Assembly (NCBI GenBank): GCA_905193155.1
Contig: CAJJNQ010000006.1
Span: 1-64,000 of the forward strand
Source: an uncultured Christensenella sp.
GTDB lineage: Bacteria; Bacillota; Clostridia; Christensenellales; UBA1750
Direction: 5' to 3'
Length of the DNA: 64,000 nucleotides
The position numbers and the translations under genes were made by a program. The notes under the pieces are model-generated. The model had not been told where the DNA came from and did not search any database. It worked only from the letters and a program-made list of their open reading frames with translations. Each line of letters opens with the position of its first letter. Positions within the stretch are counted from its first letter, which is position 1. Positions 7,640 to 16,672 of this stretch are shown here, piece by piece.

Positions 7640-10243
7640 TCACAACTTCGGCAGGATCTCGATATCCATGGGGAAGCGTCCCGCGTTGCGGCCGTAGATG
7701 GCCAAACCGCCCGCATCGCACTTCAGCTCCACACGGAGCTTGCCCTTTTCCTTGGCCTTTTTCAGTGCTTCTCCGCCGATGGGCACGATCATCAGATACC
7801 CATAGCTGCCCGCCTCGTCCAGATAGCGGTCGCGCGTCTGGTAGTGCCAGGAGAGCACGCCGTTGCAGTCCGCCGGATCGTCCGGCAGCTGCTGCTCGAA
7901 TACCTTTTCTCCCTCCGCCAGCACCGTGAGCGTCGAGGGAAAGAGCTTTTCGTCGGTCATGAAATAGGAATTATGGTTCTCACCGGGATCCATGCGGTAG
8001 CCCGCCATGAAATCCGCGCCTTCCTGCTGCTCCACCGCGCCGTTGGCGTCCTTTTTGAGCTGCATCTTGGCGCTCGCCTCGAAGCGCAGCTCCACGCGGT
8101 CGAACTCGTCAAAGCTCTCCGTCGGAATCTCGTAGACGAAGCTGCCCTCGCCCACACCGCACACCTTGTGGCCGGAAAGCGCCTGCCAATCGTTGGCAAA
8201 ATGCTTTTCGGCATAGTTGCAGGGGCGGACATAGGCCGCACAGGCACGCGGGCCGCGAACATCGAAGGTGCAGAAGTTGCGGGAGAGCACTTTGCCGCCG
8301 CAGACCAGCCGGAAGGTCAGCGCCGCGGTATCGGCAAGCTCCGGCATCGTCACGGTAACCTTGCCCAAATCCATTAGACCGTCACCGTTCGAGACGAACT
8401 CACGGCTGCCCTGCTCATAATAGCCGTGCACACCGTGCAGGAACCATTCCACCGTCAGCTTGCTTCCTGCGGGCGCGCCGCCGAGGTTGGAATAATAGAT
8501 AGGAGTTTCGGCTTCCTCGCCGCTGCCGATGGTGCGGCAGGGCGGCGCGTCATAGGCGATGAAATCCGCTGCGTGCAGCTCCTTGAGCTGCATCCCCATG
8601 CCCAGCGCATCGTAGCCGAAGTTCTTCTTCTGGTTGTCGATGCGGTAATAGCCGTTGAATTCATTGATGACGTCATGGAACTCTGTGAACACAAAGCCGC
8701 AGATGTTCTCGTGCAGGCGATATTCGTTGAGCATATAGTGGTACTGCCAGGCCAGGTCGCTGTCGCCGGCGCTGTCCTGCACGCCCCAGACCATACCGCA
8801 CTCGGAGTTCATCAGCGGCACGTTAGGCGCACGGTTTTCCCCGATGAAGTTCCAGCCGCTGCCCTCATGCCCGCCCTTGGCGGCGGTATCGATGTGCTCC
8901 TTGACGGTCATGTAGCCGTTCAGATAGAAGTGCCAGGTGTTGATATCCGTCTCCACATGGTCGTAGTTGCAGGCGGAGTTATCCTCCACGATGCGCGTAT
9001 CGTCCATTCCCTTGACGCGGCGGTACATACTGCGCACCCATTCCTGCGTATCGGGCGAATACTGCCGGTTATGCTCGCCGTTCGCCTTGTCAAACAGGCC
9101 CCAGGTCTCGTTGAACACGATCCAGGCCATGATGGACGGATGGTTCCAATCCCGGCGGACGAACTCATCCAGCTCGTGCTCAAACTGCGCACGGGTTTCC
9201 GGCAGCGGCTCGCCCCAATAGCAGACTATGTCCGCAAAGGCGAGAATGCCGAGCTTATCCATCCAATAAAGCTTGCGCGGCTCTTCGGGCTTGATGTGCA
9301 GGCGCACAAGGTTCAACCCAACATCCTTCAGGCGCTGCACCTCGTCGATCACGTCCTGCTCGGTGGGCAGGGTGAAATAACCCTTAGGATTGAAGGACTG
9401 GTCGAGCGTGCCGTTGAGATAGATTGGCTTGCCGTTTAATGTAATCCACGGGAACTTGCGCCCGCCGAAGCAGGAATAGCCGATCTCGCGCAGGCCGAAA
9501 TAAGTGCTCACACAATCGCTGCCCAAACGCAGCTCGCCTTCATAGAGGTTCGGCTCATCCGGCGTCCACAGCTTGGGATTTTCCACCTGAAAGGTCAGCT
9601 CCGCGCAGTTGAGGCCGGGCGCAAGCGTCAGCGCCGCGGTATGCTCCTGTCCGTCAAAGGCGGCGGTCAGCTGCTCTTCGCGCTCGTCGGGGGACTGAAT
9701 CTCCACCGCAATGCGCACGGTTCCGTCGCACTTGGTTTCGATCTTGGCGTTTTGCAGATACGCCTTGGGGGTTTCTTCGAGATACACGGTCTGCCAGATG
9801 CCGCGGATCTCGCCGTAGCCCTGCTTGCCGCGGGTCTGATTGTCCCTGTCCTCGTCGGTGACGCGAACGCAGATCTCGTTTTCTTCCTCTTTATTCCAAT
9901 AAGGGGTGACGTTTAGACGAATCTCGCCGTAGCCGCCCTTGTGCTCCCCGGCAAGGTGGCCGTTGATCCACACGCGCGCTTCATAATCCGCCGCGCCAAT
10001 CACCAGCCAGATTTCGCCCTCCGCGTCAAAGCGCGCCGTGCGGCGGTACCAGCCGGTACCCTTGCGATCCTCCGCCACTCGGGAGAGGGGAGCCGCCCAG
10101 GAAAAAGGCACCGCAATGGTGCGGTCCAGCTCCGGGCACTGTTCCGCTTCGGAAAAGCTGAATGCCCACTCGCCATTCAGGTTCAGCCAATTCTTTCTTT
10201 GCCAATCCGGTCTCGGATGTTCTGCTCTGGGTATGGATTTCAT
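7640..10243 (-). CDS. glycoside hydrolase family 2 protein (beta-galactosidase/beta-glucuronidase type)
   Basis: This 867-aa enzyme has the GH2 plan: an N-terminal sugar-binding jelly-roll, an immunoglobulin-like domain, and a TIM barrel, then an extra C-terminal part of about 300 aa. The acid/base glutamate is in FNETWG (near 377) and the nucleophile in NSECG (near 481). No signal peptide is present, so it acts on imported oligosaccharides. The start is supported by GGGGAGG 8 nt upstream. The exact substrate (beta-galactoside, -glucuronide or -mannoside) cannot be told from the sequence. Confidence 0.85.
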   Translation of the reverse strand: MKSIPRAEHPRPDWQRKNWLNLNGEWAFSFSEAEQCPELDRTIAVPFSWAAPLSRVAEDRKGTGWYRRTARFDAEGEIWLVIGAADYEARVWINGHLAGEHKGGYGEIRLNVTPYWNKEEENEICVRVTDEDRDNQTRGKQGYGEIRGIWQTVYLEETPKAYLQNAKIETKCDGTVRIAVEIQSPDEREEQLTAAFDGQEHTAALTLAPGLNCAELTFQVENPKLWTPDEPNLYEGELRLGSDCVSTYFGLREIGYSCFGGRKFPWITLNGKPIYLNGTLDQSFNPKGYFTLPTEQDVIDEVQRLKDVGLNLVRLHIKPEEPRKLYWMDKLGILAFADIVCYWGEPLPETRAQFEHELDEFVRRDWNHPSIMAWIVFNETWGLFDKANGEHNRQYSPDTQEWVRSMYRRVKGMDDTRIVEDNSACNYDHVETDINTWHFYLNGYMTVKEHIDTAAKGGHEGSGWNFIGENRAPNVPLMNSECGMVWGVQDSAGDSDLAWQYHYMLNEYRLHENICGFVFTEFHDVINEFNGYYRIDNQKKNFGYDALGMGMQLKELHAADFIAYDAPPCRTIGSGEEAETPIYYSNLGGAPAGSKLTVEWFLHGVHGYYEQGSREFVSNGDGLMDLGKVTVTMPELADTAALTFRLVCGGKVLSRNFCTFDVRGPRACAAYVRPCNYAEKHFANDWQALSGHKVCGVGEGSFVYEIPTESFDEFDRVELRFEASAKMQLKKDANGAVEQQEGADFMAGYRMDPGENHNSYFMTDEKLFPSTLTVLAEGEKVFEQQLPDDPADCNGVLSWHYQTRDRYLDEAGSYGYLMIVPIGGEALKKAKEKGKLRVELKCDAGGLAIYGRNAGRFPMDIEILPKL

Positions 10244-10282
10244 CTGTCCAACCTCCCCAAAAAATGGATTGTCTGTGCGGTT

Positions 10283-10311
10283 ATTGTACCATCTTTCCTG
10301 TGCTTTAACAA
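10283..10311 (-). promoter_or_regulatory. promoter for the GH2 gene
   Basis: The minus strand shows -35 TTGTTA (10306-10311), a 17-bp spacer and -10 TACAAT (10283-10288), 39 bp before the GH2 start codon. No clear operator palindrome was seen around it. Confidence 0.55.
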
Positions 10312-10337
10312 GATTGTAATTTACATGTCGGTACTAT

Positions 10338-10380
10338 AAAAAAGCGTCCCGCTCTGCCTGTTCCGGCAAAGCAGGACGCT
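10338..10380 (-). terminator. rho-independent terminator of the aspS-gatCAB operon
   Basis: The stem AGCGTCC...GGACGCT (10343-10380) is followed on the minus strand by six T residues. It begins 12 bp after the gatB stop. Confidence 0.85.
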
Positions 10381-10392
10381 CAAACCACCGAT

Positions 10393-11823
10393 CTATCTCA
10401 ACGCTTCAAGCAGCGCTGCGCTCACCTGCTTGGGGTCGGCCTTGCCGCGCAGCAGCTTCATGCACTGCCCGGTCAAAAAGCCCATGACCTTTTCGTTGCC
10501 CGCGCGGAATTTCTCCACCGCGTCGGCATTTTCGGCCAGCACCTGCGCAATCGCCCCGGCAACCGCCGTCTCATCGCGCTCGATGGCAAGTTTTTCCTTC
10601 TTTATATAGGCTTCCACGTCCGCGTCGTCCGCAAACACGGCCTCCAGCGTATTGCGCGCTCCGGCGCGGTCGATCTTGCCCTCGCCGAGCAGTTGGAGGA
10701 TCAGTGCAAGCTTGCCCGCGTCCAACTCCAAATCATACGGATCGACGGCGCGTTCCTTGCACAGGCGCAGCACCTCGGACAGAATCCAGTTGGCGGCCTC
10801 CTTCGGCGAAGCGCCCTGCGCAATCGCCGCTTCGAGCAGACGGCACAGGCGCGCGTTCTGGCAGAGGATGCCGATATCGTGCTCACTCAGGCCGTATTCT
10901 TCGCGGTAGCGTGCGCGCTTGGCGTCCACAAGCTCCGGCTGATGGGCACGAACGCGCTCCAGCCACGCATCGTCGATGTAGACCGGCGGCAGGTCGGGCT
11001 CGGGGAAATAACGATAATCCTGCGCGTTTTCCTTGGAGCGCATTGCAAAGGAAGCGTCCTTGTTGTCGTCCCAGCGGCGGGTTTCCTGCTTGACGGCGCG
11101 TCCCTCTTCCAGCACCTCGATCTGGCGCGCGGCCTCGGTCTCGATGGCCTTGGCGATGGCCTTGAAGCTGTTCATGTTCTTCATCTCGGTGCGGGTGCCG
11201 AGCTTTTCGCTGCCTGCGGGGCGAACCGATACGTTCAGGTCGGCGCGGATGGAGCCTTCCTGCATCTTGCAGTCCGAAACGCCGAGAAATTGCAGCGTGC
11301 TGCGCAGCTTGGTCAGGAAATCGATGACCTCGTGCGCAGAGCGAAAGTCCGGCTCGGTCACAATTTCCATCAGCGGCACGCCGCAGCGGTTGTAGTCGCA
11401 CAGTGTGGATTCCGTCCAGGGGTCGTGCACCAGCTTGCCCGCGTCCTCTTCCATGTGGATTTCGTGCAGGCGAATGTACTTTTCCTCCCCGCCGTCGGTC
11501 GTGACTGCGATGCCGCCGCCCGTGCAGATGGGCGCATAGAGCTGCGAAATCTGATACGCCTTGGGCAGGTCGGGATAAAAATAGTTTTTGCGGTCAAAGC
11601 GCGTCAGGCGGGTGATCTTGCAGCCGAGCGCCAGGCCGGTGTTCATCGCGCCCTCCACCACCGCGCGGTTGAGCACGGGAAGCGCACCGGGCTGTCCGGT
11701 GCAGACCGGACAGGTGTGCGTGTTGGGTGCGCCGCCGAAGGCCGTGGTGCAACCGCAGAAGATCTTTGTCTTGGTATTCATTTCGACATGGACTTCGAGT
11801 CCGCAGACAATTTCATACTTCAT
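10393..11823 (-). CDS. gatB: Asp/Glu-tRNA(Asn/Gln) amidotransferase subunit B
   Basis: GatB (476 aa, normal length) is the kinase/transamidase subunit: it phosphorylates the mis-charged aspartate or glutamate on tRNA and accepts ammonia from GatA. The N-terminal signature KYEIVCGLEVHVE and the cysteine-bearing zinc stretch around CGCTTAF and CPVC are intact, and the C-terminal YqeY-like tail is complete. Its ATG overlaps the gatA stop by four bases (ATGA), which implies translational coupling. It is the last gene of the operon, followed by a terminator. Confidence 0.96.
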   Translation of the reverse strand: MKYEIVCGLEVHVEMNTKTKIFCGCTTAFGGAPNTHTCPVCTGQPGALPVLNRAVVEGAMNTGLALGCKITRLTRFDRKNYFYPDLPKAYQISQLYAPICTGGGIAVTTDGGEEKYIRLHEIHMEEDAGKLVHDPWTESTLCDYNRCGVPLMEIVTEPDFRSAHEVIDFLTKLRSTLQFLGVSDCKMQEGSIRADLNVSVRPAGSEKLGTRTEMKNMNSFKAIAKAIETEAARQIEVLEEGRAVKQETRRWDDNKDASFAMRSKENAQDYRYFPEPDLPPVYIDDAWLERVRAHQPELVDAKRARYREEYGLSEHDIGILCQNARLCRLLEAAIAQGASPKEAANWILSEVLRLCKERAVDPYDLELDAGKLALILQLLGEGKIDRAGARNTLEAVFADDADVEAYIKKEKLAIERDETAVAGAIAQVLAENADAVEKFRAGNEKVMGFLTGQCMKLLRGKADPKQVSAALLEALR

Positions 11824-13286
11824 TTCAGCGCACCTCCCTGTACCTTTTTGTGAAAATCCGTATGCAGCTGATAGGTGTGTGCGGCATTGAGGATGGTTCC
11901 TTCGCCGTGGGGCTTGCCGATCAGCTGCGCGCCGACGGGCAGACCGCCCTTATCAAAGCCGCAGGGCATCGTCACCGCGGGCAGCCCTGCCAGGTTCACC
12001 GATACGGTGTAAATATCGCCCAAATACATCTTCAACGGGTCGGACAGCGCCTGCCCCACGGGCAGCGCCGTGGTAGGCGCAGCGGGCGAGAGAATCACGT
12101 CGAACTTCTCAAACGCCGCGTCGAACGCCTTCTTGATCAGCGCCTTGACCTTGAGCGCCTTGACGTAATACGCATCGTAATAGCCCGACGACAGCACGAA
12201 GGTGCCCAGCAGGATGCGGCGGCGCACTTCCGGGCCGAAGCCCTCGGTGCGGCTTTTGCGCATCAGGCCGACAATATCCTCCGCATCGTCCGCACGGTAG
12301 CCGTACTTGATGCCGTCAAAGCGGGAAAGGTTGCTCGAAGCTTCGGCACAGGCGAGGATGTAATACGCAGGCACGGCATATTTGACCATGCCCAGCGAGA
12401 AGGTTTCGACCGTCGCGCCCAACTCTTTGAGCTTTTCGCCCGCGGCCAGCACCCGCGCGCGCACGTCCTCGTCCAGACCTTCTGCAAAATATTCTTCCGG
12501 CACGCCGATGCGCAGCCCCCTGACGTCCCCTGTCAGCGCCGCAAGCGTGCCGCCCTCGGTTTCCACCGTGGTCGCGTCGTGCGCATCCTTGCCGTGCAGC
12601 AGATCGTAGACCGCCGCGCAGTCCGCCGCAGTATGCGCCAGCGGGCCGATTTGGTCAAGTGAGGAGGCATAGGCGATCAGGCCGTATCGCGAAATCGAGC
12701 CGTAAGTGGGTTTGAGCCCCGTCACGCCGCAGAAGGAAGCAGGCTGGCGGATGGAGCCGCCGGTATCGGAGCCCAGCGCATAGGGAATCTCACAGGCCGC
12801 AACCGCCGCCGCCGAACCGCCGGATGAACCGCCCGGCGTGTGGTCAAGCGCCCAGGGGTTGCGCGTCGCGCCGTGATGCGAAGTCTCGGTCGTGCTGCCC
12901 ATCGCAAACTCATCCATATTGGTGTGTCCGATAATCACCGCGCCGGCCGCCTTGAGCTTTTCGATCGCCGTCGCGTCATAGGGCGGGTCAAAATCCGCCA
13001 GCATCTTCGATCCGCAGGCAGCGGGCAGGCCGCGCAGGCAGATGTTGTCCTTGACGGCCACCGGGACGCCCATGAGGGGGCTTGCCATTCTGCCCGCGTC
13101 CATGTCCTTCTGCACTTCTTCGGCGCGCTTCATTGCCGCATCCCAATCCAGCGCCGTCATGGCGTGCACATCGGGGTCGGCTTCCTCCACGCGTCTGCGG
13201 AACGCAGCGACCAGTTCGGGCGATGTGACTTTATGATCCAGCAGCGCCTGGTGCAGCTCCAGCGCGCTCATTTTCAACCATTCCAT
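11820..13286 (-). CDS. gatA: Asp/Glu-tRNA(Asn/Gln) amidotransferase subunit A
   Basis: GatA (488 aa) is the amidase that frees ammonia from glutamine and channels it to GatB. The Ser-cisSer-Lys triad is visible: Lys79 in VAVKDN, Ser154 in PGGSSGGS, and Ser178 in DTGGSIRQP. The start is ATG 13286, behind AGGAGG. It sits between gatC (16-bp gap) and gatB (4-bp overlap). Confidence 0.96.
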   Translation of the reverse strand: MEWLKMSALELHQALLDHKVTSPELVAAFRRRVEEADPDVHAMTALDWDAAMKRAEEVQKDMDAGRMASPLMGVPVAVKDNICLRGLPAACGSKMLADFDPPYDATAIEKLKAAGAVIIGHTNMDEFAMGSTTETSHHGATRNPWALDHTPGGSSGGSAAAVAACEIPYALGSDTGGSIRQPASFCGVTGLKPTYGSISRYGLIAYASSLDQIGPLAHTAADCAAVYDLLHGKDAHDATTVETEGGTLAALTGDVRGLRIGVPEEYFAEGLDEDVRARVLAAGEKLKELGATVETFSLGMVKYAVPAYYILACAEASSNLSRFDGIKYGYRADDAEDIVGLMRKSRTEGFGPEVRRRILLGTFVLSSGYYDAYYVKALKVKALIKKAFDAAFEKFDVILSPAAPTTALPVGQALSDPLKMYLGDIYTVSVNLAGLPAVTMPCGFDKGGLPVGAQLIGKPHGEGTILNAAHTYQLHTDFHKKVQGGALK

Positions 13287-13302
13287 CTGTGCTCCCCTCC
13301 TC

Positions 13303-13584
13303 TCATTCCACGGTTCTAGGCACCTGATACGCGCCGTCCAGCTTCTTCTTGGCGTTGCGCATCAATTCGTCGCGGTCGAACGAAGGCTTGACCTCGTCCT
13401 CGCGGAACACGTTGCGTAAGTCTTCGAACTGAATCAGCGGCTCGGTGGCATCGGTGTCCACGGAGTTGAGCAAATCCATATAGTCCAATATCTTCTGCAT
13501 CTGCTCGAGCATATCGGCCTTTTCCTCTTCGGGAAGCTCCAATCGGGAAAGCTCGGCGATGTATTCCAACGTTTTTTCATCCAT
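13303..13584 (-). CDS. gatC: Asp/Glu-tRNA(Asn/Gln) amidotransferase subunit C
   Basis: GatC (93 aa) is the small belt-like subunit that stabilises the GatAB interface. The typical opening (EYIAELSRLELPEEE) is followed by DYMDLLNSVDTD and the downstream belt LRNVFREDE. The ATG at 13584 follows AAAGGAGGAAAGG-like sequence; the open frame extends 11 codons further but without a site. It directly follows aspS. Confidence 0.94.
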   Translation of the reverse strand: MDEKTLEYIAELSRLELPEEEKADMLEQMQKILDYMDLLNSVDTDATEPLIQFEDLRNVFREDEVKPSFDRDELMRNAKKKLDGAYQVPRTVE

Positions 13585-13626
13585 GGGTCCTTTCCTCCTT
13601 ATACGCACACACAACAAATCCCTTTT

Positions 13627-14952
13627 TTACGGCAGCAGACGGGTGATGTCGCGCGGGAACAGCGACGCTTCGCGAATGTTGTTCTCGCCGATCAGCCGCA
13701 TCGTCAGGCGTTCCAGGCCGATGCCCAGTCCGCCGTGCGGGGGCAGGCCGTTCCGGTGCGCCATCAGGTAGCTCTCAAAGTCCGCCGGATCCATGCCCAG
13801 CCGCTCCATCTTGGCCACCTGCGCGTCATAATCATGAATGCGCTGGCCGCCGGTCGTGATCTCAATGCCGCGGAACAGCAGGTCGAACGACAGCGTTTTT
13901 TTCGGATCGTCGGGATCATCCATTGCGTAGAACGGGCGCTTCTTGGAGGGATAATGCGTGACGAACACGAAATCGGAGCCGTATTCTTCGGCAAAGAGCC
14001 TGGAGATCAGCTGTTCCTCTTCCGGCTCCAGGTCATAGGGATCGCGAATCCTGCGGTTGTATTTTTCTGCGACCATCTCCTTGGCCTGCGTAAAGGGCAC
14101 AGCCGGGATGGACGTGATTTCCGGAATCTGCACACCCAGCAGCGCGATCTGCGGCGCATAGTCCTTCTTCAGCAGCTCCATGGTATACTTCAGCATCGCT
14201 GTTTCCATCTGCATGACGTCCTCAAAGGAATCAATGTAGCCCATTTCAAAGTCCATGGAGGTATATTCGTTTAAGTGGCGGGTGGTCGCGTGTTTTTCGG
14301 CGCGGAACACCGGCCCGATTTCAAATACGCGGTCGAACACACCCACCATAGTCTGCTTATAGAACTGCGGCGACTGCGCCAGGAAAGCCTTATGGCCGAA
14401 GTAATCGAGCTTGAAGATGTTCGCTCCGCCTTCGGCACCGGCCGCCACGATCTTGGGCGTATGGATTTCGGTGAAATCCTGACTCTGCAAGAACTCGCGG
14501 AAGCCGCGCACAATGCCCTCCTGCAATTTGAACACGGCGCGCTTGCGCAGGTTGCGCAGCGTCAGCGGGCGGAGGTTCAAGTCGCTCTCCACTGTCAGAT
14601 TGAGCTTTGCCTTGTGCACCGGAACCGGCGGAACCTGCGCCGGACGCGATAGGAGCTTCATCTCCTGCACGCGCAGCTCGAAGCCGTGCGGCGCGCGCTC
14701 GTCCCAGGCGACCGTACCGATGACGGCGACAGCTGCGCCTTCCGGCAGGTTTGCGCGATGGATGCCGGTCTTTTCCTCGTCCAGCACACACTGAACCGTG
14801 CCATCATAACGACGAAGGATAACAAAGGCAAAATCGCCCATGTCGCGCACATTATGGATGCTGCCTCTGATTTCAATAGCGCCGTCCGGCTTTTCCGCCA
14901 GCACGCGCCCGATGGTCCACTCCTGTTTCTTCTCTCCCGTGATGGAACGCAT
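13627..14952 (-). CDS. aspS: aspartyl-tRNA synthetase, archaeal/AsnRS-like type (probably non-discriminating)
   Basis: At 441 aa this class II synthetase lacks the large GAD insertion of bacterial AspRS (about 590 aa) and matches the short archaeal-type enzyme. An N-terminal OB-fold anticodon domain (WTIGRV...IHNVRDMGDFAF) precedes motif 2 (FRAEKHATTRHL) and motif 3 (GIGLERL). The ATG at 14952 has AAAGGAG upstream; 46 more codons are open but run into the T-box terminator. Its place ahead of gatCAB and behind an Asn-type T-box indicates that it charges tRNA(Asn) with Asp for amidation. Non-discrimination is inferred, not shown. Confidence 0.9.
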   Translation of the reverse strand: MRSITGEKKQEWTIGRVLAEKPDGAIEIRGSIHNVRDMGDFAFVILRRYDGTVQCVLDEEKTGIHRANLPEGAAVAVIGTVAWDERAPHGFELRVQEMKLLSRPAQVPPVPVHKAKLNLTVESDLNLRPLTLRNLRKRAVFKLQEGIVRGFREFLQSQDFTEIHTPKIVAAGAEGGANIFKLDYFGHKAFLAQSPQFYKQTMVGVFDRVFEIGPVFRAEKHATTRHLNEYTSMDFEMGYIDSFEDVMQMETAMLKYTMELLKKDYAPQIALLGVQIPEITSIPAVPFTQAKEMVAEKYNRRIRDPYDLEPEEEQLISRLFAEEYGSDFVFVTHYPSKKRPFYAMDDPDDPKKTLSFDLLFRGIEITTGGQRIHDYDAQVAKMERLGMDPADFESYLMAHRNGLPPHGGLGIGLERLTMRLIGENNIREASLFPRDITRLLP

Positions 14953-15002
14953 AGCGATTTCTCCTTTCCCTTTATCCACACACATTTTTCTTTTTTTGAA
15001 AT

Positions 15003-15307
15003 AAAAAAAGTCCCTTAAGGAGCAGACTAACTCCTTAAGGGACGGAATAGATGACATTGCTACCCCGCGGTACCACCCGATTTGTCGCATAAAGCTGCGC
15101 GTATCGCCATTGACCGTGCCTTTATGTAACCGCTCGTCGCCGCTGTAACGCTCGGCTCCTGCGGAAATCCCTACTCAAGACTAGCTTTTTCGAAATTTCG
15201 GCTGTGGAGTGTTCCCCTCATGCTGCGGCCCCGCGATGCTTTCAGCCGGTGACACCGCCTCTCTGATGCCGGGTCACATAAGGCATTCTCCGTCGTCGCC
15301 TTTAATG
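15003..15307 (-). promoter_or_regulatory. T-box leader of the aspS-gatCAB operon, apparent Asn specifier
   Basis: On the minus strand the leader contains the conserved antiterminator T-box (15065-15078, GGGTGGTACCGCGG), an AGAGAG bulge with a GGCTGAAAG distal loop in Stem I, and a strong terminator (stem GTCCCTTAAGGAG, 15010-15043) with a T run. Folding Stem I by hand pairs GGAG with CTCC and places AAC at 15211-15213 in the specifier loop, followed by A. AAC is an asparagine codon, so uncharged tRNA(Asn) would turn the operon on. The T-box is certain; the specifier rests on a hand fold. Confidence 0.93.
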
Positions 15308-15313
15308 TTTGCT

Positions 15314-15342
15314 ATCATACGCGCATCTATTGCGCAAGTCAA
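15314..15342 (-). promoter_or_regulatory. promoter of the aspS-gatCAB operon
   Basis: The minus strand carries -35 TTGACT (15337-15342), exactly 17 bp, and -10 TATGAT (15314-15319), so transcription starts at the first bases of the T-box leader. Confidence 0.8.
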
Positions 15343-15381
15343 TCCCTATTTTTTCGTTTTTATGATTTTTAACAAAACAAT

Positions 15382-16611
15382 TTATTGCTGAAAAAGCGCC
15401 TTGAGATCGCGTATACCGCCGTTGTCGACCGCAAAGAAGGTCAGCACCAGCAGGCAGTCGCCCTGACGGCGCACCAGGATCTGCATCGGAATGTTGTCCT
15501 CGTTTTCGACCAGAAGCAGGCTGGTGTACTCCTGCCCGCAGAGGGTTTCTTTCGTGATTCCCTTGTCCGTCCAGCCGAATTCCCCGTCGTTCATCCATTC
15601 GTCCCGCAGATCTTCAAGGAATTGCTCCGGCGTGATTTCCACCCCCTGCACGCGCAGGTTCAGCACTTCCAGTTTAAATACTGCGTTGGTTTCGGGTTCT
15701 CTTATCTCAAAGTCCATAAAGCCGGGCAGCTCCGCCACCTTATCCGCCGTGATATCCGCCGCCGTCAGGTTGTAATAGGAAGCCAGTTTCACTTCCGTGC
15801 TGATCTTCCATTCGCTGCTGGGGAGGGTAAAACTCAGCTGCGCAAAGTCGTTGGTGCAGTTAAGGCCGTTCCAGACGCAGCGCGTCGGCTCACCGTCCTC
15901 GCCCTGCGGAAGCGCCGTCTGCGTCTGCATGGGTGCAGGAGATTCGTTCAGGCCGTAGAAGAGGCTCTTGAGGATCTGAATCTTCTCCGGTGTGCCGGTC
16001 AGGATGAGCTCGATCATGTATTTGCCCTTGCGGCGCATCAGGTATTCCTGGTTCATCTGATATTCCGGCACCTCTGCAGGCACGCAGACGTAGGTTTCGC
16101 CGCAGAAATCCTCTTCGTAGGGCGTGCCCACCTCGTAGGTGTAGTCCGTCACGTTCTTGAACCCTTCGATCACCTGACCGGCATAGTCCTCCGCCGTGAG
16201 GTTCTCTTCGTTCGCCATCTTCATGTTCTGGATCATCACGAGGACGTTTGCGCCCGACTGATCCTCCGTCGCCTGCATGTCAAAGAAATTGATGAGCTTA
16301 AAGGCCGCCTTTTCCAGCAGAGACTTGTCCTCCAGATTGGCCATATCCGCCAGCGCGTCGTCGTCGGTGATGCTCCAACCCGTATCCGGCAGCGTCGCCT
16401 TGAAGCCCGCGAAGGTGTTCGTATAGGTCAGGCCGTCCCATTCGCCACGTGAGAACTTTTCGTCCTCCTCGTCCGGCTGTGTCGTTTCCTCCGGCACAGC
16501 CGTCGTTTCAGCAGAAACGGGCGTCAGGCTCTCCTCCGGCGTTTTCGCCGTGCAGGCCGTGGTTCCGAGCAGCACCGCAGCCGCCAGCAGCAGGCAAAGT
16601 ATTCTCCTCAT
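15382..16611 (-). CDS. lipoprotein with two copies of an unrecognised domain
   Basis: The 409-aa product begins with a lipoprotein signal (lipobox LGTTAC, Cys20) and an acidic, Thr/Glu/Pro-rich linker to about residue 52, so it is anchored outside the membrane. Two related units follow (about 53-215 and 247-409). Each opens with a W-G-L-x-x-T-N-x-F-A pattern, then LP-x3-W-x-I, a central mdF-like strand, a CG-x-x-Y/T motif, and RR-x-G-x-Y/C near the end. The next gene upstream encodes a third copy. The start has GGAGG 6 nt before ATG. I cannot assign a function. Confidence 0.8.
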   Translation of the reverse strand: MRRILCLLLAAAVLLGTTACTAKTPEESLTPVSAETTAVPEETTQPDEEDEKFSRGEWDGLTYTNTFAGFKATLPDTGWSITDDDALADMANLEDKSLLEKAAFKLINFFDMQATEDQSGANVLVMIQNMKMANEENLTAEDYAGQVIEGFKNVTDYTYEVGTPYEEDFCGETYVCVPAEVPEYQMNQEYLMRRKGKYMIELILTGTPEKIQILKSLFYGLNESPAPMQTQTALPQGEDGEPTRCVWNGLNCTNDFAQLSFTLPSSEWKISTEVKLASYYNLTAADITADKVAELPGFMDFEIREPETNAVFKLEVLNLRVQGVEITPEQFLEDLRDEWMNDGEFGWTDKGITKETLCGQEYTSLLLVENEDNIPMQILVRRQGDCLLVLTFFAVDNGGIRDLKALFQQ

Positions 16612-16672
16612 GTTGTTCCTCCATTCCGGTTTTATTGATTTCCAAGCGCCCTGCGCTTAAACTTTCCTTGCG

